Shown here piece after piece: positions 51,153-61,364 of a DNA stretch of 64,000 nucleotides; positions within the stretch are counted from its first letter, which is position 1, and the number at the start of each line of letters is the position of its first letter. The position numbers were made by a program, and so were the translations under genes. Origin of the DNA: Flavobacterium sp. WC2421 (GTDB taxonomy: Bacteria > Bacteroidota > Bacteroidia > Flavobacteriales > Flavobacteriaceae); the NCBI RefSeq assembly GCF_040822115.1, contig NZ_CP162004.1, positions 2,728,001 through 2,792,000 of the forward strand. Direction: 5' to 3'. A model generated the notes under the pieces. It was given only the letters and a program-made list of their open reading frames with translations, ran no database searches and was not told where the DNA came from.

Positions 51153-52562
51153 TTATTGCCATCCGCCTCCAAGGGCTTTGTACAATTGAATTACAGCTTT
51201 ATATTGTTGGAACTTATTATCTACTAAACTTAATTTAGCATTTAAAGCATCATTTTTAGAGGTTAATACTTCTAAATAATTGGCTAAACCATAGGTCAAT
51301 AATTCATCAGAGAAAGTGGCCGCTTTTGTTAATGCATCCGCTTGTTTCTCACGAACCGTAATTTTATAAGTTTCATTGTTGTACTGTGCCAGTGCATCCG
51401 AAACTTCTTTACCAGCCGTAAGTAGGGATTGTTCAAATTGCAAATAGGCTTTTTCCTGATTGGCTTTAGCTATTTCAAACTTAGTTCTAACTTGTCTTTG
51501 ATTGAAAATAGGTTGGGTTAATCCCGTTACAATATTGGCAAAGATAGAATTGGCACTGAACCATTCTTTTAAATCGATACTTTGAAGTCCGCCTATAGCA
51601 GTAATTTTTAAGGTAGGATAAAAACCGCTTTTGGCCACATTGGTCAACTCAAAATTACTAATCAAGTTGTACTCAGCAGCAATAACATCAGGTCTATTTC
51701 TCAATAAATTAGCAGGAACACCAGTAGTAATGCTAGGTTGCATTTTTTGAGATTCAAAAGTAGATCGTTCAATTTTACCCGAAGCTTCTCCTAAAAGTGC
51801 GCTCATTGTATTTTCTAAAATAATGATGCTATTTTTTAAATCAGCAATAATAATTTCGGTCGCATATTTTTGAGCTTCTGTTTGTTTTACCCCCACTTCT
51901 GTTACATTCCCCGATTTTTTCAATGCTAAAATGGTTTCGATACTTTTGTTTCTATTGATTAAAGTTTCTTCAGCCACTTTTATCTGTGCATCAACTGAAA
52001 GCAGTTGGTAATAAGTAGAAGCTATATCAGCAATTAATTGCGTTTTTATGGCTTGATTGGCTGCCGTTGTTTGTAAGTAGACAGCATTAGTTGCTCTTTT
52101 ATTACTTCTTATTTTTCCCCAAATATCAGCTTCCCAGGATAGATTTCCAGTCAATTGGTATTGATCGGTATTTAAATCTGTTAAGAAAGATCCATTCTGA
52201 CTGTTTTTAGAAATTTTGTTGTGTGTCCAATCTGTCCCAGCAGATAGAGTAGGGAAGTAACCTGCTTGTCCTTGCTTCATTGTAGCTTGTGCGGCAGCAA
52301 GATTTTGCAAGGCAATCCGAATGTTTAAATTGTTTTCTAACCCTTTTTTAATATAACCCTGCAAAAGAGGATCAGTAAAAATTTTATCCCAAGAAACATT
52401 CGCTAGTGAAGCAGTGTCCGTAGACACCACTTCATTTCTATACAAGTTTTCTGTTTTCAATTCTGGACGTTTGTAATCTTTAGCAACAAAACACGATTGC
52501 ATTAGTGCTGCCGTCACTCCTAAGAGTGCGATTCTATATATATTATTTTTCATTTTTTTCAT
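51153..52562 (-). CDS. RND efflux outer-membrane lipoprotein (NodT/OprM family)
   Basis: The 469-aa TolC-like channel begins with a lipoprotein signal (LGVTAALMQSC, lipobox Cys about residue 24) and then DYKRPELKTENLYR. It has two TolC repeats (NIRIALQNLAAAQATMKQ near residue 78; KEVSDALAQYNNETYK near residue 405) and the conserved NLLRNRPDVIAAEYNL. It forms the outer-membrane exit duct of the pump. It overlaps the permease gene end by 20 bases and is the last gene of the operon. Confidence 0.92.
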   Translation of the reverse strand: MKKMKNNIYRIALLGVTAALMQSCFVAKDYKRPELKTENLYRNEVVSTDTASLANVSWDKIFTDPLLQGYIKKGLENNLNIRIALQNLAAAQATMKQGQAGYFPTLSAGTDWTHNKISKNSQNGSFLTDLNTDQYQLTGNLSWEADIWGKIRSNKRATNAVYLQTTAANQAIKTQLIADIASTYYQLLSVDAQIKVAEETLINRNKSIETILALKKSGNVTEVGVKQTEAQKYATEIIIADLKNSIIILENTMSALLGEASGKIERSTFESQKMQPSITTGVPANLLRNRPDVIAAEYNLISNFELTNVAKSGFYPTLKITAIGGLQSIDLKEWFSANSIFANIVTGLTQPIFNQRQVRTKFEIAKANQEKAYLQFEQSLLTAGKEVSDALAQYNNETYKITVREKQADALTKAATFSDELLTYGLANYLEVLTSKNDALNAKLSLVDNKFQQYKAVIQLYKALGGGWQ

Positions 52563-55500
52563 CTAAAAGTGCAACATCTGTTCCCTGATTCTCTATAGGA
52601 AGCGGTTTTGTAGAAATTTTTTCCTGTAATGTTTGGAAAACGATAAACAATACTGGTATCACAAATACTCCAAAAATAGTTCCTATTAACATTCCTCCAA
52701 TTGCTCCAGTTCCAATAGCATTATTTCCTACGGCTCCAGCTCCTTTAGCTAACATAAGTGGCATTAGTCCAAAGATAAATGCAAATGATGTCATTAAAAT
52801 AGGTCGTAAACGAGCAACAGCGCCATGAATTGCTGCTTGAGCAATAGTCATTCCTTTTCTTCTTGAATCAACCGAAAACTCTACTATCAAAATGGCGTTC
52901 TTAGCGAGCAATCCAATAAGCATAATGAGCGTAATTTGCAAGTAGATGTTATTACTTACATTGAATAAATAAGCAAATAAGTAAGCACCTGCTAAACCAA
53001 TCGGTAGTGATATTAATACTGCAAATGGCAACATATAACTCTCATATTGAGCGGCAAGTAAGAAGTAAACAAAGATTAGACACAGCATGAAAATATACAA
53101 GGTTTGTCCACCTGCACTAATTTCTTCACGCGTCATTCCTGAAAATTCATAACCATATCCAACAGGTAGGTTTTGACTAGCTACTTCTTCAACTGCTTTA
53201 ATAGCATCACCAGTACTGAAACCATCATTTGGCGCTCCAGTTACTTTAACAGAAGTAAATAAATTGAAACGGTCTATAGCTTGAGGTCCAAACACTTTTA
53301 CTAAAGTCACAAATTGTGAAATAGGAGCCATTCGTCCACTACTATTTCTAACTAAAACTTTGTTTAGCGATTCAGGATTGTTTCTGAATTCGGGATCTGA
53401 TTGGTATACTACTCGGTATTGTTTTCCAAACTTGTTGAAATTAGAAGCATATACACCACCATAATACCCTTGCATTGTTCCTAAAACATCAGTGACTGTA
53501 AGTCCCGATTTTTTTATAAGCGGAACATTTAAATCAATTCGGTATTGCGGGTAATTTGGAGAAAATGAGGTAGCTGCATATTTAATTTCTGGTCGACTGT
53601 TTAATGCTGCCAAAAATTTATTGTTTACTTCGCTTAACTCTTGTATAGATCCTCCTTTTTGATCTTGTAGTTGAAATTCAAATCCATTGGTAAAACCAAA
53701 ACCAACAAGTGTCGGACGAGCAAAATAGAGTACTTTCGCATCTTTTACGGCAGCTGTTCGCTTAAATAATTCCGCAACAACTGCAGTTATTTCTTGATTA
53801 GCATCTTTACGTTCCGCCCATGGTTTCAATTTTACAATTACCATTCCGTAGTTGCTACCCGTACCACTGATTAAACTTCGACCAGAGATTCTAAGTACCT
53901 CTTTTATTTCAGGAATATCTTTTACTTTATTTTCAATTTGTAATAACACTTCTTCTGTTCTTTGTAAAGAAGTACCCGGTGGAAGAGAAACATCAGAAAG
54001 AATAGCTCCTGTATCCTCACCAGGGACAAAAGCCTTTGGTGTGATATTTAATAATAAGATTAAAATTCCGGCAAAAACAGCAATTCCTAAAAAAGCCAAC
54101 CATTTGCGTTTTATAAAAAACTCTACAGATCTTTTGTATTTAGCTGTCGTCGTTTCAAATCCGGCGTTAAATGCGGTATAAAAACGTTCCATGAAACCTT
54201 TTTTCTTTGCACTTTTATCGTGTTCTTTTAAGAAAATAGCACATAATGCAGGAGAAAGTGTTAGTGCGTTAATAGCTGACAATACAATTGAAACCGCTAG
54301 CGTTAATCCAAACTGTTTGTAGAAAACTCCAGCAGAACCACTAATAAAAGAAACAGGAATAAATACAGCCGACATTACCAGTGTAATGGATATAATTGCA
54401 CTACTAATATCTTGCATGGCGCTGTGAGCTGCTTTTTTAGGATTGTGCTCACCCGCTTCCATTTTGGCATGCACGGCTTCCACCACTACAATAGCATCAT
54501 CCACTACAATTCCGACCGCAAGTACTAAGGCAAATAACGTTAATAAGTTAATGGTAAAGCCAAATAAATTAAGGAAAAAGAACGTTCCTAAAATAGCTAC
54601 TGGTACGGAAATCGCAGGAATAAGAGTCGATCTCCAATCTTGTAAAAAGATAAAAACGACAATAAATACTAGTAAAAATGCCTCAATTAGTGTATGAATC
54701 ACTTTTGTGATTGACTCATCTAGGAAATCATTGGCATTAATTAATGTAGCATATTTTACTCCTTTTGGAAAATTCAGTTCGGCTTGATTCAGTACTTTTA
54801 ATGACCCTTCAATTACTTCTTGAGCATTAGACCCTGCGGTTTGTGCAATGGCAATAGCTATTGATTTATTGCCGTTTGTATAGGCATCACTCGCATAATT
54901 AACAGCACCCAATTCAATTCTTGCTACATCACCTAATTTAAGGATTTCTCCATTTTCAGTTGAACGAACAATAATTTCTTCAAATTCTTTTATATTTTGT
55001 AAACGTCCTTTGTATTTTAAGGTATATTGAAAAGATTGGTCGCTATTTTCACCCAATTGTCCTGGAGCGGCTTCAATATTTTGTTCCGCTAATAGCGCCG
55101 TAATATCCGATGGTACTAGACCGTAAGCCCCCATAACGTCAGGTTTTAACCAAATACGCATAGAATAGTCTTTTTGACCAAAAATCATAGCTTCTCCAAC
55201 TCCCGCTACACGTTTAATTTTAGGTAAAATATTAATGTTGGCGTAATTTTGAAGAAATGTATCATCATAATCAGGATTTTCACTATAAAGCGAGAAAATC
55301 AAAATATTATCACTTTGTCTTTTTGATGTTGTAACACCCGCTCGAGTAACTTCTTGGGGTAGTAGTGACGTTGCACGTGATACGCGATTTTGCACATTCA
55401 CCGCTGCCAAATCAGGATTAGTACCTAATTTAAAATAGATACTAATAGATGCTGAACCATCATTATTTGATGTTGAAGTCATGTAAGTCATGTCTTCAAC

Positions 55501-55713
55501 ACCATTAATTTGTTCTTCTAAAGGAATTACTACCGAGTTCATTACAACTTCGGCACTTGCTCCTTGATAATTTGCCGCTACAGTTACAGTAGGTGGTGCT
55601 ATTTCTGGATATTGTGAAACTGGAAGCGAGATTAACCCTAAAACCCCCAAAATTACGATGATAATAGATATCACTGTTGACAATACCGGTCTGTCAATGA
55701 ATTTTGAAAACAT
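52543..55713 (-). CDS. RND (HAE1/AcrB-type) efflux permease
   Basis: The 1056-aa inner-membrane pump has 12 predicted membrane segments and the duplicated RND architecture. N-terminal FIDRPVLSTVISIIIVILG, TM4 proton-relay aspartates in AVGIVVDDAIVVVEAV, porter-domain PGEDTGAILSDVSLPPGTS and C-terminal LIGLLAKNAILIVEFS are all visible. It exports hydrophobic drugs, detergents or bile-salt-like compounds using proton motive force. The adaptor and channel genes flank it. Length and motifs are normal and complete. Confidence 0.95.
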   Translation of the reverse strand: MFSKFIDRPVLSTVISIIIVILGVLGLISLPVSQYPEIAPPTVTVAANYQGASAEVVMNSVVIPLEEQINGVEDMTYMTSTSNNDGSASISIYFKLGTNPDLAAVNVQNRVSRATSLLPQEVTRAGVTTSKRQSDNILIFSLYSENPDYDDTFLQNYANINILPKIKRVAGVGEAMIFGQKDYSMRIWLKPDVMGAYGLVPSDITALLAEQNIEAAPGQLGENSDQSFQYTLKYKGRLQNIKEFEEIIVRSTENGEILKLGDVARIELGAVNYASDAYTNGNKSIAIAIAQTAGSNAQEVIEGSLKVLNQAELNFPKGVKYATLINANDFLDESITKVIHTLIEAFLLVFIVVFIFLQDWRSTLIPAISVPVAILGTFFFLNLFGFTINLLTLFALVLAVGIVVDDAIVVVEAVHAKMEAGEHNPKKAAHSAMQDISSAIISITLVMSAVFIPVSFISGSAGVFYKQFGLTLAVSIVLSAINALTLSPALCAIFLKEHDKSAKKKGFMERFYTAFNAGFETTTAKYKRSVEFFIKRKWLAFLGIAVFAGILILLLNITPKAFVPGEDTGAILSDVSLPPGTSLQRTEEVLLQIENKVKDIPEIKEVLRISGRSLISGTGSNYGMVIVKLKPWAERKDANQEITAVVAELFKRTAAVKDAKVLYFARPTLVGFGFTNGFEFQLQDQKGGSIQELSEVNNKFLAALNSRPEIKYAATSFSPNYPQYRIDLNVPLIKKSGLTVTDVLGTMQGYYGGVYASNFNKFGKQYRVVYQSDPEFRNNPESLNKVLVRNSSGRMAPISQFVTLVKVFGPQAIDRFNLFTSVKVTGAPNDGFSTGDAIKAVEEVASQNLPVGYGYEFSGMTREEISAGGQTLYIFMLCLIFVYFLLAAQYESYMLPFAVLISLPIGLAGAYLFAYLFNVSNNIYLQITLIMLIGLLAKNAILIVEFSVDSRRKGMTIAQAAIHGAVARLRPILMTSFAFIFGLMPLMLAKGAGAVGNNAIGTGAIGGMLIGTIFGVFVIPVLFIVFQTLQEKISTKPLPIENQGTDVALLDEKNEK

Positions 55714-55746
55714 ATTTTGTTATTTATTCAATAGTTAGTTTGTCAA

Positions 55747-56853
55747 TTATTTTTTTGTTGGATTGATTATAGTATTAAAATCTACTACCTCAGGTTTGAT
55801 AAGTGTTCCTTCAGTAACTATTCCAACTCCCTCAACAAGGACTTTATCATTTACATTTAATCCACTGTCTACTACAAAAAATTTACCTCCAGGAATGGCA
55901 CGAACTTCAATAGGCACTGCTTTCACTTTGTTATCTTTATCTACAATAAGAGCAATGCGTTTGTCTTGTAATTCTAATGAAGCATTTTGTGGGATTATAA
56001 TAATATCCTTTAAATTTGTTGGGATTTGGACAATTCCACTGCCACCTGACCGCAATAATTTGTTTCCATTTGGAAAACTGGCTCTTACATTAAAGGAACC
56101 TGTTTGCATATTGGCTTGTCCACTAAAAGTTTCAATTTTACCCTTTTGCTCATATGGCATACCATTACTCAAAATCAAATTTACCTTTTCCATTTTGTTG
56201 ATTTTTTCTTGAAATGTTTTACCTTCAGCATTCATCATGATGTCTAATTGTTGTTTTTCATTTACTGAAAAATAAGCATAAATAGTACTAATATCTGAAA
56301 TACGAGTTAATGGCTCTGCTGTTTGGCTACTTACATAACTTCCTAAACGTAAAGGTAAAGTGCCCACTATTCCATTAACTGGGCTTTTTATAGTTGCATA
56401 ATTAATTCTGGCAATTATACTTTGGTAGGTACTTTTTTCACTTGCCAAATTTGCTTTGGCAGTTTCTAGTTGTACATCACTAATTATATTACGATCAACT
56501 AATGGTTTTAAACGGCTTACTTCAACTTGTGCAGCAGCAACTTTAGCCTTTGCAGCCCCAGCTTCTTGGGTAGCAGTTTGTGTTTCTAGTTTAAAAAGTA
56601 ATTGCCCTTTTTTAACTTCTTGTCCTTCTTGTACATATATTTTTTCAATATATCCATCTACTTTTGCACGAATATCTATATCTGTAATCCCTTCTAGACT
56701 TGCGGGGTATTCTGCTAATAAAGAAGTGTCAGATTTACCAATTTCAACTACCTTATAAGGCATAACTGATGGAGCTGTTTGAGTGGTTTCTTTTTTACAG
56801 GAGAGCAAACTTATGGATAACAAAACGGCACTTATAAAATATTTTTTTTTCAT
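55747..56853 (-). CDS. RND efflux periplasmic adaptor (membrane fusion protein)
   Basis: The 368-aa lipoprotein (VLLSISLLSC, Cys about residue 19) has the adaptor order: barrel-sandwich start (IRAKVDGYIEKIYVQEGQEVKKGQ), alpha-hairpin (AAKAKVAAAQVEVSRLKPLV), lipoyl return (TIKSPVNGIVG), beta-barrel and membrane-proximal domain. It links the permease to the outer-membrane channel. It lies 33 bases upstream of the permease gene and 30 bases downstream of the regulator gene. Confidence 0.94.
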   Translation of the reverse strand: MKKKYFISAVLLSISLLSCKKETTQTAPSVMPYKVVEIGKSDTSLLAEYPASLEGITDIDIRAKVDGYIEKIYVQEGQEVKKGQLLFKLETQTATQEAGAAKAKVAAAQVEVSRLKPLVDRNIISDVQLETAKANLASEKSTYQSIIARINYATIKSPVNGIVGTLPLRLGSYVSSQTAEPLTRISDISTIYAYFSVNEKQQLDIMMNAEGKTFQEKINKMEKVNLILSNGMPYEQKGKIETFSGQANMQTGSFNVRASFPNGNKLLRSGGSGIVQIPTNLKDIIIIPQNASLELQDKRIALIVDKDNKVKAVPIEVRAIPGGKFFVVDSGLNVNDKVLVEGVGIVTEGTLIKPEVVDFNTIINPTKK

Positions 56854-56883
56854 CTGTGAATATTTACTGATTTGGATTAATTA

Positions 56884-57378
56884 TTATTGATTGATTATAT
56901 TTTTGGTTTCTTTTGTTTTAAATTCTTCAATTGTTTTTTTAAGCGATATTTCAACCTCATTTAAATGAATTTTATAGGCTTTTGTATTTTCCAGATTGCA
57001 TCTCTCAGCTGGACAAGATGCGGTATGTTCTCTATAAATAATCATTCGGTTTACAATGGTCATTTCAGAATCAATTAATCTCAGATAGTTTTCTAAGCGC
57101 TTACTTAAATTAGCAGCCTTAAAGTACTTTTTACGATCTCCCGTTATGGTGAAATAGGTGATCTTTTCCATTTTTAAGAGTAAATTTAAATTAGTTGAAA
57201 TCGAACTTTTACTAGCGCACATTGTTTCAACAAGAGTCTCAAATGTAAGTCCAGATTTACAGCCATCAATTATGAGTGTACCAAGAATGCGTGATGCCAA
57301 AGGTGGAATGTTATAAAGTTTTTCAAAATGAACACCAAACATTTCTTTTAGTTCATTTTTTTCTTTCTGAATATCCAT
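56884..57378 (-). CDS. GbsR/MarR family transcriptional regulator of the efflux operon
   Basis: The 164-aa protein MDIQKEKNELKEMFGVHFEK has a winged HTH (LTFETLVETMCASKSSISTNLNLLLKMEKI) typical of GbsR/MarR-like regulators. A C-terminal helical part holds two Cys (ASCPAERCN). The frame extends 11 codons further to 57411, but that stretch contains a -7 box (TACATTTG on the minus strand, 57392-57399), so the internal ATG is the likely start. It is the first gene of the four-gene RND operon and presumably represses it. Confidence 0.88.
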   Translation of the reverse strand: MDIQKEKNELKEMFGVHFEKLYNIPPLASRILGTLIIDGCKSGLTFETLVETMCASKSSISTNLNLLLKMEKITYFTITGDRKKYFKAANLSKRLENYLRLIDSEMTIVNRMIIYREHTASCPAERCNLENTKAYKIHLNEVEISLKKTIEEFKTKETKNIINQ

Positions 57379-57391
57379 GTTAATTTTTTTA

Positions 57392-57399
57392 CAAATGTA
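57392..57399 (-). promoter_or_regulatory. -7 box TACATTTG of the efflux operon
   Basis: On the minus strand this reads TACATTTG, 13 bases before the chosen start at 57378. It implies a very short leader. Confidence 0.55.
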
Positions 57400-57562
57400 A
57401 TATTGGTTCATAAAACACCGAACTAATCGAACTTAAAATTATGTTAATTTTAATACACTATTTTTATGTTGTTAATTTAGATGGAAATAAATACGAAATT
57501 GATAATTTATAGGGTTATAAAGTATGTATCTATAGGCTGTAAATTATAAAATCTAATTTACT

Positions 57563-57570
57563 TATATTTG
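57563..57570 (+). promoter_or_regulatory. -7 box TATATTTG of the HD-domain gene
   Basis: TATATTTG matches TAnnTTTG and ends 22 bases before the GTG start at 57593. Confidence 0.55.
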
Positions 57571-57592
57571 TTCCTTAAAAAATTAACTTCTA

Positions 57593-58822
57593 GTGAGTCA
57601 AATCAATAAACTAAAGATATTCAATGATCCCATTTATGGTTTCATTAGCATACCCAACGCATTAATTTACGATTTAATACAGCACCCTTATTTTCAAAGA
57701 CTTCGACGCATCTCTCAAATGGGATTATCCTATTTAGTCTATCCAGGAGCCAATCATACCCGTTTTCATCATGCTTTAGGTTGTATGCATTTGATGCAAA
57801 AAGCAGTTGATGTATTGCGTTTTAAAGGAGTTTCTATATCTCAAGAAGAAGAAAATGCATTATATATTGCAATCTTATTACATGATATTGGGCATGGTCC
57901 TTTTTCACATGCTATGGAAAGAAGCATTGTTGAAGATGTGCATCATGAAGAAATTTCATTGTTATTTATGCACCAATTAAATAGTGAGTTTAAAGGTCAG
58001 TTGAGTTTAGCTATTCAAGTTTTTGAAGGGGATTATCATAGAAAATTCATGTTGCAGCTTATTTCAAGCCAATTAGACATGGATCGAATGGATTATTTAA
58101 AACGTGATAGCTTTTATTCTGGTGTTGCCGAAGGAAATGTGAATTCGGAGCGATTGATCCAAATGATGAATGTAGTGGATGATGTTTTGGTAATCGAAGA
58201 AAAAGGAATTTACTCGGTGGAAAAATTCTTAATGTCCCGACGTTTAATGTATTGGCAAGCCTATTTGCATAAAACCAGTTTGGTAGCTGAGTTAATTTTA
58301 ACTAAAATTTTAAAGAGAGCCAAAGAATTAACTTTAAAAGGAACTATATTGCCTTGTAGTAAACCCTTGCAGTTTTTTCTTCAAAATAAAATTACATTAG
58401 ATGCATTTGATACTGAAATTTTGAATTTATTTTCACAGCTCGATGATTTTGATATAATAAGTGCACTAAAGGCATGGCAACATGAGGATGATTTTATTTT
58501 GTCTTCTTTGAGTAAAATGATTATCAATAGGGATTTATTGAAAATAAAATTAACAAGTGAAAAAGTGCCTACTGAAGATTTACACCCTTTAAAAGAGCGC
58601 TTTGCATTGGAAAACAACATTAGTTTGTTAGAAACTAATTATTTTATTTTTAAAGGTAAAATAAAAAATCAAGCATATAGCAAAGAAGCAGAACCCATAC
58701 GAATTTTGAAAAAAGATCGAACAGTTGAAGATGTAATTGAATCATCTGACCAGTTGAATTTAAAATCATTATCGAAATCAGTTACTAAATATTACATCTG
58801 TTTCCCAAAACAACTGATGTAA
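57593..58822 (+). CDS. HD-domain phosphohydrolase (dNTPase/YdhJ-like)
   Basis: The 409-aa protein begins at a GTG: MSQINKLKIFNDPIYGFISIPNA fits the usual start of this family. The HD metal site is visible: H in TRFHHALGCMHLM, HD in AILLHDIGHGPFSHAME, and a later D in SSQLDMDRMDYLKRDSFYSG. It is related to SAMHD1/dGTPase-type enzymes and probably hydrolyses dNTPs or similar nucleotides, though the substrate is unproven. It is 39 bases upstream of lpxD in the same direction and may be the first gene of the lipid A operon. Confidence 0.88.
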   Translation: MSQINKLKIFNDPIYGFISIPNALIYDLIQHPYFQRLRRISQMGLSYLVYPGANHTRFHHALGCMHLMQKAVDVLRFKGVSISQEEENALYIAILLHDIGHGPFSHAMERSIVEDVHHEEISLLFMHQLNSEFKGQLSLAIQVFEGDYHRKFMLQLISSQLDMDRMDYLKRDSFYSGVAEGNVNSERLIQMMNVVDDVLVIEEKGIYSVEKFLMSRRLMYWQAYLHKTSLVAELILTKILKRAKELTLKGTILPCSKPLQFFLQNKITLDAFDTEILNLFSQLDDFDIISALKAWQHEDDFILSSLSKMIINRDLLKIKLTSEKVPTEDLHPLKERFALENNISLLETNYFIFKGKIKNQAYSKEAEPIRILKKDRTVEDVIESSDQLNLKSLSKSVTKYYICFPKQLM

Positions 58823-58861
58823 ATGAACATTTAAAATCTATTTTTTTATATTTTTGTCGCA

Positions 58862-59905
58862 ATGAAATTTACAGCAGAACAAATAGCGGGAATTTTGGAA
58901 GGTGAAGTTATTGGCAATCTCAATGCTCAAGTATCTGAGTTATCTAAGATAGAAGAAGGTAAAGAAGGTTCTTTAACTTTTTTGGCAAATCCAAAATATA
59001 ATAATTATATTTATACCACAGAGGCAACCATTACCATAGTAAACAAATCCTTTATTCCAGAATCGGAATTAAAAACTACCTTAATAAAAGTAGACGATGC
59101 CTACTTATCTTTTTCAAAATTATTAGAATTTTATGCTGAAGCAAAAGGCAATAAAATAGGAGTGGAGCAACCTTCAGTACTGCCAGAAAACACTAAATAT
59201 GGTGAAAACTTATATTTGGGAAGTTTTAGTTATATAGGAGCTAATGTTACTCTAGGGACTAATGTGAAAATTTATCCTAATTGTTTTATCGGAGATAATG
59301 TTGTCATTAAAGATAATGTCACTATTTTTGCTGGTGCAAAAATATATTCGGAAACTGAAATTGGTAATAATTGCACCATTCATTCAGGAGTAATTATTGG
59401 AGCAGATGGATTTGGATTTGCTCCAAATACAGATGGAACTTTTAAGAAGATACCTCAAATAGGCAACGTAATTATTGAGGATGATGTTGATATAGGTTCT
59501 TGTACAACAATTGATAGAGCGACAATGGGTTCTACAATTATAAGAAAAGGAGTTAAACTAGACAATCAAATTCAAGTTGCCCATAATGTAGAAATAGGAG
59601 AGAATACCGTAATTGCCGCTCAAACGGGAATTGCAGGTTCTACCAAAATCGGAAAAAACGGAATGATTGGTGGGCAAGTAGGGATTGTAGGGCATTTAAC
59701 CATTGGTGATAATGTTCGCATTCAAGCTCAAGCAGGTGTAGGAAGAAATATAAAAGACAATGAGGTTTTGCAGGGAAGTCCAGCATTTGGATACAATGAT
59801 TTTAGTAAATCATATGTACATTTCAGAAATTTACCGAAAATTGTTGCAGAAATAGAAGAGTTAAAAAAACAAATATTAAACCAAAAAAATGGAAACAATG
59901 GTTAA
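58862..59905 (+). CDS. lpxD: UDP-3-O-(3-hydroxyacyl)glucosamine N-acyltransferase LpxD
   Basis: The 347-aa enzyme has the N-terminal uridine-binding domain (FTAEQIAGILEGEVIGN, SLTFLANPKY). A left-handed beta-helix of hexapeptide repeats follows, including IIGADGFGFAPN, and QVAHNVEIGENTVIAAQTG holds the catalytic His. It N-acylates UDP-3-O-acyl-glucosamine in the third step of lipid A synthesis. The gene overlaps lpxC/fabZ by 17 bases. Confidence 0.94.
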   Translation: MKFTAEQIAGILEGEVIGNLNAQVSELSKIEEGKEGSLTFLANPKYNNYIYTTEATITIVNKSFIPESELKTTLIKVDDAYLSFSKLLEFYAEAKGNKIGVEQPSVLPENTKYGENLYLGSFSYIGANVTLGTNVKIYPNCFIGDNVVIKDNVTIFAGAKIYSETEIGNNCTIHSGVIIGADGFGFAPNTDGTFKKIPQIGNVIIEDDVDIGSCTTIDRATMGSTIIRKGVKLDNQIQVAHNVEIGENTVIAAQTGIAGSTKIGKNGMIGGQVGIVGHLTIGDNVRIQAQAGVGRNIKDNEVLQGSPAFGYNDFSKSYVHFRNLPKIVAEIEELKKQILNQKNGNNG

Positions 59906-61286
59906 ACAAAAAACCATCAAAACAGAAATCTCGCTAACTGGAGTTGGATTACACACAGGGAAAGAAGTCAAAATGACCTTTAAACCTGCTCCAGTTAATA
60001 ATGGTTTTACTTTTGTTAGAGTAGATCTAGAAGGACAGCCAGTTGTTGAAGCAGATGCTAATTATGTAGTTAATACACAAAGAGGTACTAATTTAGAGAA
60101 ACTTGGAGTTAAAGTTCAAACACCTGAGCATGTATTGGCGGCATTAGTTGGTTGTGATTTGGATAATGTAATAATTGAACTAAACGCTTCAGAACTTCCT
60201 ATTATGGATGGGTCGTCTAAGTATTTTGTTGAAGCTCTCGAAAAAGCGGGAATTGAAGAACAAAATTCTAGGCGAAACATTTATGTGGTAAAAGAAGTTA
60301 TTTCTTTCACTGACGAAGAATCGGGTAGTGAGATTTTGATTATGCCAAGTGATCACTATAGTGTTACAACAATGGTAGATTTTGGGACTAAAATTTTAGG
60401 AACCCAAAATGCCAACATGAAAAATATTTCTGATTTTAAAACAGAAATATCGGAATCAAGAACTTTTAGTTTTTTACATGAACTAGAGGCTTTGTTGGAT
60501 AATGGACTAATTAAAGGTGGTGATTTGAATAATGCTATTGTGTACGTTGATAAAGAAATATCTGCGGCTACGATGGAAAATTTAAAAATAGCATTTGGAA
60601 AAGACGTTATAAATGTTAAACCAAATGGTATACTAGATAATCTTACCTTGCATTATCCAAATGAAGCAGCAAGACATAAACTACTTGACGTTGTTGGTGA
60701 TTTAGCTTTAATTGGAACAAAAATTCAAGGTAAAGTAATTGCAAATAAGCCAGGACATTTTGTAAACACTCAGTTTGCTAAAAAAATGGCTAAAATTATA
60801 AAAATAGAACAAAGAAATTATGTTCCTGTATATGATTTAAATTTGGAGCCTTTGATGGATATCCATAAAATCATGGCAGTACTTCCTCACAGACCTCCCT
60901 TTTTATTGATTGATAGAATTATAGAAATGTCTGAGAGTCATGTGGTAGGTATGAAAAATGTTACAATGAACGAGAATTTTTTCGTTGGACATTTTCCAGA
61001 AGCTCCTGTAATGCCAGGGGTTTTAATAGTGGAAGCTATGGCACAAACAGGAGGAATATTAGTTTTAAGTACTGTTCCTGATCCTGAAAATTATTTGACT
61101 TATTTTATGAAAATAGATAATGTTAAATTCAAACATAAGGTATTACCAGGTGACACTTTGATTTTCAAATGTGATTTAATCACACCGATTAGAAGAGGGA
61201 TTTGTCATATGCAAGCCAATGCTTATGCAAATGGAAAATTAGTTGCAGAAGCAGAATTAATGGCTCAGATTGCCAAAAAGCAATAA
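59889..61286 (+). CDS. lpxC/fabZ: Bifunctional LpxC deacetylase / FabZ dehydratase
   Basis: This 465-aa fusion has LpxC in residues 1 to about 310, with zinc site TPEHVLAALVG and HKLLDVVGDLALIG and the active-site SFLHELEALL. FabZ occupies about 320-465, with MAVLPHRPPFLLIDRI and the catalytic His and Glu in GHFPEAPVMPGVLIVEAMAQ. LpxC is the committed step of lipid A synthesis and FabZ dehydrates 3-hydroxyacyl-ACP, the shared precursor. The fusion is a Bacteroidota trait. The ATG lies inside the lpxD end. Confidence 0.95.
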   Translation: METMVKQKTIKTEISLTGVGLHTGKEVKMTFKPAPVNNGFTFVRVDLEGQPVVEADANYVVNTQRGTNLEKLGVKVQTPEHVLAALVGCDLDNVIIELNASELPIMDGSSKYFVEALEKAGIEEQNSRRNIYVVKEVISFTDEESGSEILIMPSDHYSVTTMVDFGTKILGTQNANMKNISDFKTEISESRTFSFLHELEALLDNGLIKGGDLNNAIVYVDKEISAATMENLKIAFGKDVINVKPNGILDNLTLHYPNEAARHKLLDVVGDLALIGTKIQGKVIANKPGHFVNTQFAKKMAKIIKIEQRNYVPVYDLNLEPLMDIHKIMAVLPHRPPFLLIDRIIEMSESHVVGMKNVTMNENFFVGHFPEAPVMPGVLIVEAMAQTGGILVLSTVPDPENYLTYFMKIDNVKFKHKVLPGDTLIFKCDLITPIRRGICHMQANAYANGKLVAEAELMAQIAKKQ

Positions 61287-61364
61287 AAATTAAATTAGAA
61301 TAAACACTCTAAGTCAATTATCTGGAGTTTATTATTCTGAAAATACTAATATAAAAAAAAGCAG

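Noticed and set aside
53852..54697. Plus-strand frames opposite the RND permease
   Set aside because: They are antisense shadows of a fully conserved permease, with low-complexity composition.
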